Positions 45,406 to 54,150 of a DNA stretch of 64,000 nucleotides are shown here, one piece after another (the stretch's first letter is position 1; every line of letters starts with the position of its first letter). The notes beneath the pieces were generated by a model. It saw only the letters and a list, made by a program, of their open reading frames with translations. It searched no databases and was not told the DNA's origin. The position numbers were made by a program, and so were the translations under genes. This stretch comes from Staphylococcus lloydii (lineage in GTDB: Bacteria > Bacillota > Bacilli > Staphylococcales > Staphylococcaceae). The DNA lies in NCBI RefSeq assembly GCF_015775975.1, contig NZ_CP064056.1:434001-498000 (forward strand), given 5' to 3'.

Positions 45406-45822
45406 ATGAGACAAGATCAACAAATTGCACAGTGGTTAGAATTAACGCAATATGTGCATTATATTGAAACGATGATGGAGAAAAGTTTAAGACAACAATA
45501 TAACCTCAGCTTAAAAGAATTTTATGTATTATATGAAATTAACAATGCTAAAGGGAATAAGTATAAAATCAATGATTTAATAAAGGTAGTAGATTTAAGT
45601 CAAAGTGCCATGTCACGATTAATTAATCGGTTAGAAAGCTTTTCACCTAGTTATGTATGTAGGAGAGAATGTGTAGAAGATCATCGTGCTATGTACATTT
45701 ATTTAACTGAAGCTGGAGCCGAAATTATAAATGATGCGAGTAATACGTATGCTAAACTTTTAGAAAAAGTTGATTTTAACCATATGCGTCAACTTACACA
45801 TCATTCAAAAAGTGATGCTTAA
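45406..45822 (+). CDS. MarR family transcriptional regulator
   Basis: A 138-residue winged-helix protein. The recognition region reads I-N-D-L-I-K-V-V-D-L-S-Q-S-A-M-S-R-L-I-N-R-L near residues 53-74, followed by the wing C-x-E-D-H-R-A-M-Y-I-Y-L-T near 87-99. Two cysteines lie in the wing region (Y-V-C-R-R-E-C, near 82-86), which could serve as a thiol sensor. It is followed 38 bases later by a VOC protein, so it may regulate that gene. RBS AAGGAGG. Confidence 0.8.
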   Translation: MRQDQQIAQWLELTQYVHYIETMMEKSLRQQYNLSLKEFYVLYEINNAKGNKYKINDLIKVVDLSQSAMSRLINRLESFSPSYVCRRECVEDHRAMYIYLTEAGAEIINDASNTYAKLLEKVDFNHMRQLTHHSKSDA

Positions 45823-45860
45823 TCGTTGAAACAGTTTTTATTTAAAAAGGGGGATTTAAA

Positions 45861-46241
45861 ATGAACATCACAGGTAATTGGTTAAATTTATGTGTTGCTG
45901 ATTTGAAACAAAGTGAAGCTTTTTATGACAAAATAGGTTTTGAAATCAAGAAAAATGCAGAAATGTTGGATAAAATGTTAGGTGTTCAAACGGCAGACGG
46001 TCATATTATTATGTTGATTGAACAACAACAATTTAAAAAAGCAGCGAATGTGAACGACACAACGAACAATGGTGCACTAGTTTCTGTATCTGTATCTACA
46101 AATGAAGAAGTTGATGAGTTGTTAACTTTAGTAGACGATACAAATGGTAAAGTATTGCAAAGAGGAACTAAATTGGAAGGCTACTATGGAGGATTATTTA
46201 GTGATCCAGATGGTAACCGTTTTAATATCATTGCAATGTAA
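45861..46241 (+). CDS. VOC (glyoxalase/bleomycin-resistance fold) protein
   Basis: A 126-residue vicinal oxygen chelate protein. The halves are visible: N-L-C-V-A-D-L-K-Q-S-E-A-F-Y near residues 8-21, and E-G-Y-Y-G-G-L-F-S-D-P-D-G-N-R-F-N-I near 106-123. Substrate unknown; functions in the family range from thiol-dependent detoxification to drug binding. It likely forms a two-gene unit with the MarR-type gene. RBS AAGGGGG. Confidence 0.75.
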   Translation: MNITGNWLNLCVADLKQSEAFYDKIGFEIKKNAEMLDKMLGVQTADGHIIMLIEQQQFKKAANVNDTTNNGALVSVSVSTNEEVDELLTLVDDTNGKVLQRGTKLEGYYGGLFSDPDGNRFNIIAM

Positions 46242-46348
46242 ATAATAACTATAGTGCTACTTTAGCTCTGGTAATATGGTATTATATTTTCTGTAGTAAG
46301 ATGACATAAACAACTACGTTTTTGTGATGAAAAGGTGTCATCGATAAT

Positions 46349-46406
46349 AGAGTGGGGCAACGAAGTCTATGTTGAAAATTAGACGTCTGTCACACTCTCT
46401 TTCTTG
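46349..46406 (+). terminator. Long hairpin of staphylococcal GGGACA-type, terminator
   Basis: Outer stem AGAGTGGGGCA (46349-46359) with TGTCACACTCT (46388-46398, one mismatch, one G-T pair) and inner GTCTA/TAGAC. Followed by a T/C-rich tail. Confidence 0.55.
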
Positions 46407-46435
46407 TTATAAACAATGTAGGAAAGAGGGATATT

Positions 46436-47245
46436 TTGATTAAAGCAATAGCAGTAGACAAAGATGGAACATTTTTAAATTCAGAGCATTCATATGATAG
46501 AGCTTATTTTGATCGATTATTTACAGAAATTAAACGACAAAACATAAAATTTATCGTTGCCAGTGGTAATCAATACGCACAGTTACAATCATTTTTCCCG
46601 GATAAAGATGAAGAAATTACTTTTGTAGGTGAAAACGGGGCAGTTACATTTTTCAAAGATAAATTACTTAATGCGCATCATTTCGATGCTACTTTAATCG
46701 AAGATGTAGTTAAATTTTTAGAACAGGAACATCATATAAAAAATATTATTTTAAGCGGCGCTAAGACTGCATATTTACATCATGATGCGCCTGAAGCGTT
46801 TAAAAAGCACGTTAAATTATATTATAAAGATCTTACATATGTAGACAATTTCGATGATTTAAGCCATGATAAAATTGTCAAAGTAGCAATGCTCATTACG
46901 GATGGAAATTTATTAAATAATGTGGTTAACGAATTAAACGACAAATTTGGTGAATCAATTCGCTCAGTTACGAGTGGATTTGATAGTTTAGATTTGTTGG
47001 TGCCGCATGTTAATAAAGGAGAAGCGATAAAAGAGTTGTTAGCAAAATGGGATATTCAAGAAGATGAGTTATTAGCTTTTGGTGATGCTAACAATGATAT
47101 CGAAATGCTACAGTTAACGCCGCATAGTTATGCGATGGAAAGTTGCAGTCCAGAGTTGGCAGAAGTTGCACAGCATCGAGCGCCTTCTAATGAAGAATCA
47201 GGTGTTTTACAAGTAATTGAAAAATATTTAAAAGAACAACAATAG
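46436..47245 (+). CDS. HAD phosphatase, Cof subfamily
   Basis: A 269-residue haloacid-dehalogenase-like phosphatase. Motif I is A-V-D-K-D-G-T (nucleophile D8, D10), motif II I-V-A-S-G-N near 39-44 with a C2-type cap, motif III is a conserved lysine in H-V-N-K-G-E-A-I near 187-194, and motif IV G-D-A-N-N-D near 213-218. These enzymes hydrolyse sugar phosphates or flavin precursors with broad specificity. TTG at 46436 follows AAAGAGGG. Confidence 0.85.
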   Translation: MIKAIAVDKDGTFLNSEHSYDRAYFDRLFTEIKRQNIKFIVASGNQYAQLQSFFPDKDEEITFVGENGAVTFFKDKLLNAHHFDATLIEDVVKFLEQEHHIKNIILSGAKTAYLHHDAPEAFKKHVKLYYKDLTYVDNFDDLSHDKIVKVAMLITDGNLLNNVVNELNDKFGESIRSVTSGFDSLDLLVPHVNKGEAIKELLAKWDIQEDELLAFGDANNDIEMLQLTPHSYAMESCSPELAEVAQHRAPSNEESGVLQVIEKYLKEQQ

Positions 47246-47262
47246 TAGTTAATTCATATATT

Positions 47263-47304
47263 AAAAAGAGTGATTTCCAACGATATTAGGAGACCACTCT
47301 TTTA
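47263..47304 (+). terminator. Terminator of HAD phosphatase gene
   Basis: Stem AAAAAGAGTGATTTCC with GGAGACCACTCTTTT, short T tail. Confidence 0.75.
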
Positions 47305-47372
47305 TTTATATTTGGAATGCCACAAAATGTATTTGATAGAAAATGATAAATATTGTGTGTCTATCAATAGAC

Positions 47373-47405
47373 AAAAAAGACTACAGCCATGGCACTATGG
47401 CTGTA
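47373..47405 (-). terminator. Terminator of uspA
   Basis: 9-bp stem TACAGCCAT (47382-47390) with ATGGCTGTA (47397-47405). Minus-strand T run at 47379-47373. Confidence 0.85.
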
Positions 47406-47427
47406 ACCTTTTCCTAATATTTAAAAT

Positions 47428-47850
47428 TTAGTTTACGATGTGAACGGGAACTGGTGAATTGTTAGCTACTTTATGCGTTACATTCCCTAAGACGTTTCCT
47501 AAGTTTGCTTTATCACGTTTATTGCTCATTACTACAACGTCATATTTATTAGTTTCAAGTTCGCCTAAAATTCTGTTTCTGATTGGGCCAGAGCTAAATT
47601 TTATATTAACTTGTACGCCTGTAGATTGAAGTTGTTCCACGAAAGGTTGTAATCTTTCTTTCTTTTTGTCTGTTAAATCTTCAACGTGTCTATTATCGTA
47701 ACGTACAGAGCTCTGTAATTCTGCATCAGATATAACGTTGTAAATAGTTACCGTAGCATCATTTTGGCCACCACTAAGATTTTCAATTGCTTTTGGCACG
47801 TTCGTAAATGAGTTTTCAAAGTCATATGCTAATAAAATATTTTTATACAT
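47428..47850 (-). CDS. Universal stress protein UspA family
   Basis: A 140-residue UspA-fold protein: N-terminal I-L-L-A-Y-D-F near residues 5-11, central D-V-V-V-M-S-N near 104-110, and the nucleotide-binding end G-N-V-L-G-N-V-T-H-K-V near 118-128 followed by P-V-P-V-H-I-V. The glycine pattern fits ATP-binding members. Monocistronic with its own terminator. Role in stress survival is a family-level statement. Confidence 0.85.
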   Translation of the reverse strand: MYKNILLAYDFENSFTNVPKAIENLSGGQNDATVTIYNVISDAELQSSVRYDNRHVEDLTDKKKERLQPFVEQLQSTGVQVNIKFSSGPIRNRILGELETNKYDVVVMSNKRDKANLGNVLGNVTHKVANNSPVPVHIVN

Positions 47851-47929
47851 AATCTTTGCCCCCTTTACAATACATATACCCTGTTTTTGAAAAATTACAT
47901 GTCTCTATAGTTAAATAAATAGATAAAGT

Positions 47930-48994
47930 TTATACATCTAATCCAATAATTTCGCTAACATTATTATAGTTGTGTTGAGCTAAATAAGTAGCCAGTTCTT
48001 TATTTATTTTTTTAGTTAGTCCAGGTCCTTGTAATACGAGTGAACTATAAATTTGAACTAAGGATGCCCCGCTACGTAACATAGTTATGACATCTTCTGT
48101 AGTGAAGATTCCTCCTGTACCAATGATTAAGAAGTCGCCATTAGTCTCTTTATAAGTCCATTTGATAAGTTCTAAGTTACGTTCAAATAGTGGTTTACCA
48201 CTTAAGCCACCAGATTCATTCTTATGTGGTGATGCCAAATTATCTCTATGCTGAGTTGTGTTTGCTAATACTATGCCATCAAAAGTCTCAACAATTGAAG
48301 GTAATATGTGTTTTAATTCTGATGTTTGTAAGTCAGAAGTAAGTTTTATAAATATTGGAATTTGTAAGTGATGTTGTTCCTTATAATCGGTAATTGCTTG
48401 GCACAACATTGTAAATTCATCTTTGTCATGAAAGTTTTGTAAGTTTGCTGTGTTTGGTGAACTAATATTGACTGTAAAATATGTAACATCATTTTTAAAT
48501 GTATCAATAACTTTAATATAATCTTGATATCTTGCTTCGTATGTCGTGGTTTTATTAACACCTACATTAAGTCCTATAGGTAATGAGTAAGCAAAACGTC
48601 TTAAATTACTTAAGGCTTTATTCATGCCCAGATTGTTAAAACCCATGCGGTTTATTAATGCATCGTCTTCAAGTAAACGATACATGCGAGGTTTAGGATT
48701 ACCATCTTGTGGCTTCGGTGTTATACCTCCAAGTTCTATTGCGCCAAATCCTGCCATTTCAAGTGCTTTTGGTACTTCGCAAGATTTATCAAAACCTGCG
48801 GCAAGGCCAATTGGGTTATGGAATGTAATGCCTTTAATATGCTGTGTTAGTGATGCATGTTCATAATGAAAAAAACGTTTAATAGTTGATAACATTAACG
48901 GATGAGTTTGTGTTAATTTAAGTGCATTAATTGTTTTACCATGAGCCTCTTCAGGATCCATCTTAAATAATAAAGGTTTCATTAATTTATACAT
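47930..48994 (-). CDS. pyrD: Dihydroorotate dehydrogenase (quinone), class 2
   Basis: A 354-residue FMN enzyme of pyrimidine synthesis, membrane-associated and using quinone. The N-terminal helix Y-K-L-M-K-P-L-L-F-K-M-D-P-E-E-A-H near residues 2-18 identifies class 2. Catalytic serine lies in V-N-I-S-S-P-N-T near 175-182, and FMN contacts in I-G-T-G-G-I near 292-297 and G-A-S-L-V-Q-I-Y near 309-316. The other pyr genes are not present. Monocistronic. Confidence 0.9.
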   Translation of the reverse strand: MYKLMKPLLFKMDPEEAHGKTINALKLTQTHPLMLSTIKRFFHYEHASLTQHIKGITFHNPIGLAAGFDKSCEVPKALEMAGFGAIELGGITPKPQDGNPKPRMYRLLEDDALINRMGFNNLGMNKALSNLRRFAYSLPIGLNVGVNKTTTYEARYQDYIKVIDTFKNDVTYFTVNISSPNTANLQNFHDKDEFTMLCQAITDYKEQHHLQIPIFIKLTSDLQTSELKHILPSIVETFDGIVLANTTQHRDNLASPHKNESGGLSGKPLFERNLELIKWTYKETNGDFLIIGTGGIFTTEDVITMLRSGASLVQIYSSLVLQGPGLTKKINKELATYLAQHNYNNVSEIIGLDV

Positions 48995-49197
48995 TGATTA
49001 CGCTCCAATAATTTGATTTTGAAAATACAATTTAGCTTTAATAATTATCTTTATTCTATAATAAAATGGAAGGTAAAATAAAGTTACTATAAGCAAATAG
49101 TTAACTTATCTTGTAAATGAAGTTGCAGCAATGAGATTAACAAGTGAGGAAACAGGTAATATTATAAATATATGACGTGAAAGAAAGTAGGGATGTT

Positions 49198-50052
49198 ATG
49201 AATCAATCATGGCAAGAACAACTTCCACTAAATAATATTAAAAGCATTTCCCCGGTTAGTGGAGGCGATGTTAATGATGCATATATAGTAGAGACAGACA
49301 ATGATACTTATTTTTTACTTGTACAAAAAAATAGAGAGGCAGATTTTTATGCCGCGGAAATTGCAGGTTTGAAAAAATTTGAAGAAGCGGGTATCAAAGC
49401 ACCTATCGTAGAGGGTAACGGTCAAATAGATAACGATGCTTATTTATTATTAAGCTATTTACAAGAAGCTGGACGTGGAGACCAACGGGATTTAGCAAAA
49501 TTGGTTGCTAAAATGCATAGTCAACAACAATCTGACGGTAAATTTGGGTTTGAAATGCCACATGAAGGTGGCGATATTTCATTCGATAATAGTTGGTGTG
49601 ATACATGGCAAGAATTATTCGTTGAAAGACGTTTAGTACCATTACAAGAAGCGCTAGTAGATAAAGGATTATGGATAGAGGACGACGTAGATACCTTTAA
49701 CCAAGTTAAAGATGTCATCAATAAGGCTTTAAAAGAACATAATAGTAAACCTTCATTGCTCCACGGGGATATGTGGGGAGGCAACCATATGTTTCTAGCC
49801 GATGGGGAACCTGCTTTATTTGATCCCGCCCCGTTATATGGTGATAGAGAGTTTGATATGGGCATCACTACTGTGTTTGGTGGTTTTAATCAAGCATTTT
49901 ATGAAGAATATAATAAACAATTCCCATTAGCTAAAGGTGCAGAGTTCCGTATGGAATTTTATAAGTTATATATTTTAATGATTCACTTATTAAAATTTGG
50001 TGGTATGTATGCTACGAGCGTCGATCGTTCGATGGCAAAAATTTTAAATTAA
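49198..50052 (+). CDS. Fructosamine/ketosamine-3-kinase family protein
   Basis: A 284-residue kinase-like protein. The phosphotransfer loop L-L-H-G-D-M-W-G-G-N-H near residues 188-198, and the metal-binding D-P-A-P-L-Y-G-D-R-E-F-D near 209-220, match fructosamine 3-kinases that repair glycated protein lysines. Length is typical. ATG at 49198 follows AGTAGGG; the GTG/TTG extension from 49177 is not convincing. Monocistronic. Confidence 0.8.
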   Translation: MNQSWQEQLPLNNIKSISPVSGGDVNDAYIVETDNDTYFLLVQKNREADFYAAEIAGLKKFEEAGIKAPIVEGNGQIDNDAYLLLSYLQEAGRGDQRDLAKLVAKMHSQQQSDGKFGFEMPHEGGDISFDNSWCDTWQELFVERRLVPLQEALVDKGLWIEDDVDTFNQVKDVINKALKEHNSKPSLLHGDMWGGNHMFLADGEPALFDPAPLYGDREFDMGITTVFGGFNQAFYEEYNKQFPLAKGAEFRMEFYKLYILMIHLLKFGGMYATSVDRSMAKILN

Positions 50053-50059
50053 TAAATTA

Positions 50060-50099
50060 CGAGGTTGAGATAACAGACGGTATCTCAACCTTTATTTTT
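50060..50099 (+). terminator. Terminator of fructosamine-kinase-like gene
   Basis: 11-bp stem AGGTTGAGATA (50062-50072) with TATCTCAACCT (50081-50091), T-rich tail. Confidence 0.85.
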
Positions 50100-50192
50100 G
50101 TGTGAACAAAAAATATATAGGCGGAAAAATTGCAAAATACATAAGTTAGTAGAATTATTATCTTAGGAGTAATAAATACTAGGAGGAGTTAG

Positions 50193-51695
50193 ATGGATAG
50201 TAAAAGACTAAAAGAAACTTTGTTAAATAATTATAATCAACGTATCAAGTCAGCCGAACAAGATGATTTTAACATTAATAAAGAATTAGAAAATGTATTA
50301 AACGGTATTGGCTATTCTATAGATGACACAGGAGGCAAGGTTGAATTTTACGGTAAAGACCCTATACAACCGAGTACTTTGAAAATCGCTTCTCTTGCGG
50401 GAATTGGATTGGCAGCTAAATCGGTAGCTATTGCATCTTTATGGAAGACAAGAACGGGAGTTAGCCAAGATATTCAAGTAGATATAAGAAAGGCATTAAA
50501 AAGACTTTCTCCGTTTTATGAAAAAAAGTGGGAAACAGTGAATGGTTTTGCAGCAAAAGCCCAAATATTTCCCGATAATCCTACGCGTTTTGACTTCTAC
50601 CAAACAAAAGATGGACGCTGGGTTATGCCTTTAAATCCTTATCCTAGTGCACAAAGACATACATTAGAATTGTTAAATGCACTGCCAAATAAAAAATCAA
50701 TTTCACATGCTATTAGACAATGGCATTCACATGACTTAGAAGAGAAAGCTGCCGAAAATGGTGTTGTGATGCCTGTCGTGCGCTCTGTTCCAGAATTTTT
50801 AAATGAAGAACAATTTGAATATATAGCTAAAAATCCATTAGTGACAATTGAAAAAATTGGTGAATCTGATCCGGAACCTTTTACTAGTAATCCTTCTCAA
50901 CCTTTAGATGGCATACGTGCACTTGGGATGGGTCATGTAATTGCAGGGGCTGGACTTGGTCGTGGTTTAGCATTACATGGAGCCGATGTATTGAATGTGT
51001 GGCGTCCTTCTGAATTTGAAGAAGAATCATTACTTTTAACTTCCCATATTGGCATGCGCTCAACGTATTTAGATATTGATAACCAACGCGCGCACAGACA
51101 AAAATTTGATGAATTATTACAAGACGCCGATATTTTCTTTTTGAATAAACGTAGCGGATTTATGACTGAAAAACATTTAACGCCACATGAATTAGCAGAA
51201 CAAAGACCTGGTATTATTCATTGTTCAGTTAGTTGTTATGGTGAAGAAGGACCGTGGTCAGACAGAAATGGTTTTGATCAAACGGCTGGATGTGTAACAG
51301 GCGTTATGGATTTAGAAGGCACACCTGATAAACCTAAATTACCACCAATCGTTGTAGTCAATGACTATGTTATTTCTTGGTTGATGGAAACTGCTGCCAT
51401 TAAAGCACTTGAAAGAAGAGCGCAAGAAGGTGGCAGTTATAAAATTCAAGTTAATCTAAGTCGTATTTCATTATATCTGTTATCCCTAGGTATTTTTGAT
51501 AAAAACTATGTAACTAGCACTTATAATTCTACCGATGAACATACCATAGTAAGTCCTGATCAATTCGAAGACGATACGCCATTAGGTCATTATGTTGGCG
51601 TCACTGATCAAGTGGAAATGACTGAAACACCAGGAGAATATAAATATACATTAACGCCAAGAGGGGCAAGTAAACCTGAATGGCTAAAATGTTAA
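50193..51695 (+). CDS. Family III CoA-transferase (CaiB/BaiF type)
   Basis: A 500-residue protein. The conserved half begins near residue 240 with P-L-D-G-I-R-A-L-G-M-G-H-V-I-A-G-A-G-L-G-R, and the expected active-site aspartate is in N-G-F-D-Q-T-A-G-C near residues 365-373. The N-terminal 150 residues are a degenerate repeat of the fold with G-R-W-V-M-P-L-N-P-Y-P near residues 145-155. Family III enzymes exchange CoA between carboxylic acids. No acyl-CoA dehydrogenase or ligase is adjacent, so substrate is unknown. AGGAGGAG precedes the ATG. Confidence 0.8.
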   Translation: MDSKRLKETLLNNYNQRIKSAEQDDFNINKELENVLNGIGYSIDDTGGKVEFYGKDPIQPSTLKIASLAGIGLAAKSVAIASLWKTRTGVSQDIQVDIRKALKRLSPFYEKKWETVNGFAAKAQIFPDNPTRFDFYQTKDGRWVMPLNPYPSAQRHTLELLNALPNKKSISHAIRQWHSHDLEEKAAENGVVMPVVRSVPEFLNEEQFEYIAKNPLVTIEKIGESDPEPFTSNPSQPLDGIRALGMGHVIAGAGLGRGLALHGADVLNVWRPSEFEEESLLLTSHIGMRSTYLDIDNQRAHRQKFDELLQDADIFFLNKRSGFMTEKHLTPHELAEQRPGIIHCSVSCYGEEGPWSDRNGFDQTAGCVTGVMDLEGTPDKPKLPPIVVVNDYVISWLMETAAIKALERRAQEGGSYKIQVNLSRISLYLLSLGIFDKNYVTSTYNSTDEHTIVSPDQFEDDTPLGHYVGVTDQVEMTETPGEYKYTLTPRGASKPEWLKC

Positions 51696-51740
51696 TGCTT
51701 GGTAATTATCTAAAGATTTAAAATGAAATTTAATTCTCTT

Positions 51741-51780
51741 AAAAAGCCTGTACTATTTTTCAAAGTACGGGCTTTTTATT
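51741..51780 (+). terminator. Terminator of CoA-transferase gene
   Basis: 14-bp stem AAAAAGCCTGTACT (51741-51754) with AGTACGGGCTTTTT (51764-51777, one G-T pair). Confidence 0.9.
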
Positions 51781-51948
51781 TTAGCTATTTAAACAGTACT
51801 TAGTAATTTGATTATAGTTTTTCCTCGTAATTGTTAAATCTAATGTTTATTAAAGTAATTATGTTTTAAAATTAATTTTATAAAACGATTGATTATTTTT
51901 CGTATTAAATATAAATTAAGTAATAAGAAAAATTAGGAGGTTTTTATT

Positions 51949-52701
51949 ATGTCAAAAAAAGTAATAACAAGTTTAGCGACGGTATTAGCTGTTTCTTCTG
52001 TAATTAATTTCAGTCACCATAATATTAAAGCTGCGACTAATAATGATACACAAAACACACAACAATCGAATAAGCCTAACGTTAGGGTTATATTACCGAA
52101 TGAAGATAGACACCAAATAACTGAGACTACGAGTGGGCATTACCAATCATTAGGGTTTGTTGATATGGGTGAAAATATTGCAACAGGAGTAGTAATAGGA
52201 AAAAATACCATTTTGACAAATAAACACGTGACCGACTTATCTAACGGCAACATGAAATTTGCACCGGCGGCCTCTGATAGTTCTACATACCCATATGGAG
52301 AATTTGAAGAAGAAAGTAGTGAGCAATATGACGGGGATGCTGACTTAGCAGTAGTTCATTTTAAAACCAATGACAAAGGCCAACATTTAGGTGATGTAGT
52401 TGATCCGGTTACTATTGGTGACCCAACTCAAGAACAAAAGGGAGATAACATGACAGTAACTGGCTATCCAGGTGATAAACCTACTGCGACAATGTGGGAA
52501 AGTAAAGGTAAGATCTTATCAAATAGTGCTTCAAGTATGACATATGATGCCAGTACATATGGCGGTAACTCTGGTTCAGGTGTATTTAACGATAACAATG
52601 AGTTGATAGCATTACATTATGGTGGCGTTGAAAATGAAAGTAATAATGCCATTCCTTTAACTGGGGACGTACTAAAATTCATTAAAGATAATAATAGTTA
52701 A
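51949..52701 (+). CDS. Secreted glutamyl endopeptidase (V8/SspA/Esp-like)
   Basis: A 250-residue serine protease. Signal peptide residues 1-29 ends A-A. The propeptide is rich in N, T and Q, and V45 is the expected mature N-terminus (V-R-V-I-L-P-N-E-D-R-H-Q-I), as in staphylococcal V8-like enzymes. Triad: H93 (N-K-H-V), D132 (D-G-D-A-D-L-A), S208 (G-G-N-S-G-S). H223 in L-H-Y-G-G is the S1 histidine linked to glutamate preference. After the catalytic serine the usual P-V-F is G-V-F. RBS AGGAGG. Monocistronic, no staphostatin or cysteine protease partner next to it. Confidence 0.85.
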   Translation: MSKKVITSLATVLAVSSVINFSHHNIKAATNNDTQNTQQSNKPNVRVILPNEDRHQITETTSGHYQSLGFVDMGENIATGVVIGKNTILTNKHVTDLSNGNMKFAPAASDSSTYPYGEFEEESSEQYDGDADLAVVHFKTNDKGQHLGDVVDPVTIGDPTQEQKGDNMTVTGYPGDKPTATMWESKGKILSNSASSMTYDASTYGGNSGSGVFNDNNELIALHYGGVENESNNAIPLTGDVLKFIKDNNS

Positions 52702-52914
52702 CAATAGCTATTTATTTACAATAATAAAAACATTGTTTGATAGTACAGATACACATAGTGATGCGTTATATTAACTAGAAAGTAATACTTAATTTGTCTA
52801 ACATTATAAAATATGGCTAGTTTCTACTATATAAAGTGTAAATTATTCGCATTTAATATAGTAGAAAAGTATACTTAATAATCCGATCTATTTATATAAG
52901 GGATGATTAAGTAA
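52702..52914. other. Intergenic AT-rich gap
   Basis: Nothing convincing: no stem with T run and no ORF. A terminator for the protease was not identified. Confidence 0.3.
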
Positions 52915-53499
52915 GTGAAAAGCATAATAAAAGCGTGTATTTGGATATTAATTATAATGGTGCCTATCATTATCTACACATTTAATATTGGTAATGTCAG
53001 GCATCATTTGGATGATACATTTCAAAACAATATAGGTGTAGATAAAAAATCAGCTGAATTTAATGACTTTATTTCTAAACAACAAAGTAGGGAAACTGAA
53101 TCATTTGGTGACTATAAAAATAAAGAATTGAGTAGTGAAGGTAAACATTATGGTATAGACTATGGTGTGCCAGAAGATACTAAAGTAAAAGCTGTTACAC
53201 CTGGAACAGTTACACGAACGTTTGATAATGAGTACGGTGGCAAAGTATTACAAATTGCAGAAAATAATGGTCAATATCATCAATGGTACATGCACCTTAA
53301 TAAATACAAGGTCAAAGTTGGAGATAAAGTTAAGCCAGGAGATGTAATTGCATTATCTGGGAATACAGGTAAACAAACTACAGGGCCACACATACATTTT
53401 CAAAGGATGAAAAATGGAGTGGGAAATAAATATGCAGAAGACCCCAAACCGTTTATAGATAAACTACCCGATAAAGAGCATAGTATTTACGAATTGTGA
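52915..53499 (+). CDS. Membrane-anchored M23 peptidase (LytM/lysostaphin-type)
   Basis: A 194-residue protein: N-terminal membrane segment residues 7-23, a polar stalk to about residue 72, then a compact M23 domain. Zinc ligands are H78 and D82 (K-H-Y-G-I-D-Y-G) and H161 in P-H-I-H-F, with H127 (Y-M-H-L) and H159 as catalytic partners. It should cut peptidoglycan cross-bridges, probably glycyl bonds. No SH3b wall-binding domain or export motif, unlike lysostaphin. GTG start at 52915 after AGGGATG. Adjacent to the V8-like protease. Confidence 0.8.
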   Translation: MKSIIKACIWILIIMVPIIIYTFNIGNVRHHLDDTFQNNIGVDKKSAEFNDFISKQQSRETESFGDYKNKELSSEGKHYGIDYGVPEDTKVKAVTPGTVTRTFDNEYGGKVLQIAENNGQYHQWYMHLNKYKVKVGDKVKPGDVIALSGNTGKQTTGPHIHFQRMKNGVGNKYAEDPKPFIDKLPDKEHSIYEL

Positions 53500-53571
53500 T
53501 AGTGCCCACATCTTTAGTTATCGAAATAAAGGGTAAATATATTAGAACAATACGCTAAGGAGGATTTGTGT

Positions 53572-53997
53572 ATGTCTGATATAAATAATGTACATCCACC
53601 CGAACAATTTAAATATAAAAATGCCTCAGTCAGAATAAAAAATTACTTTCAATTTACTTGCGATAACCGAATATATTTTTCGAAAACGAAGCATATTGAT
53701 TTAAAGAATCAACTTTATCAATTCGATGTTGAAATCTTATCGCCGATTGATGACTTAGGTTTGGCGTTAGATTTTAATGAAGTGGATAAAATTTATGACG
53801 AATACATTGCGCCTTATTTAGATAATCAATTAGTAAACGCAACGTTACCTACAATGAATACAACTGCCGAAAATATTGCTTTATGGATATGGGACCAATT
53901 TGCTAGAGTTATACCTGAAGGCAATAAATTAGAAAAGTTAACATTTTATGAAAATAAAACACAAGGTTTAGTTCTCACAGCAGAGGACATGCAATAA
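53572..53997 (+). CDS. PTPS/QueD-like protein lacking zinc ligands (likely pseudoenzyme)
   Basis: A 141-residue T-fold protein aligning with 6-pyruvoyl/6-carboxytetrahydropterin synthase. The fold marks remain: Y-F-Q-F at the first strand, L-A-L-D-F-N-E-V (near 66-73), T-T-A-E-N-I-A-L-W-I-W-D-Q-F (near 99-112). The catalytic features do not: A-A-H is T-C-D, the cysteine-to-H-G-H stretch becomes K-H-I-D-L-K-N-Q-L-Y, and L-D-H reads L-D-N. All three zinc histidines and the catalytic Cys are absent. ATG at 53572 follows AAGGAGG at 8 bases. No queC/queE/queF or folE nearby. Confidence 0.6.
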   Translation: MSDINNVHPPEQFKYKNASVRIKNYFQFTCDNRIYFSKTKHIDLKNQLYQFDVEILSPIDDLGLALDFNEVDKIYDEYIAPYLDNQLVNATLPTMNTTAENIALWIWDQFARVIPEGNKLEKLTFYENKTQGLVLTAEDMQ

Positions 53998-54005
53998 TTT
54001 AAACT

Positions 54006-54050
54006 TTAGCTCCTTACAAAATGTACAATGCTAATTTTGTAAGGGGCTAA
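54006..54050 (+). terminator. 17-bp hairpin after the PTPS-like gene
   Basis: Stem TTAGCTCCTTACAAAAT (54006-54022) with ATTTTGTAAGGGGCTAA (54034-54050), one G-T pair, 11-base loop. No real T run, so it could be a terminator with a weak tail. Confidence 0.5.
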
Positions 54051-54150
54051 TATTTGGTGTGAATTTTGTATAAAAATTTTAATAACTATTTTTTTTATAA
54101 ATGATACATGGTATATTATATCTTATATTTTACCAGGAGGTAGATTTTAT

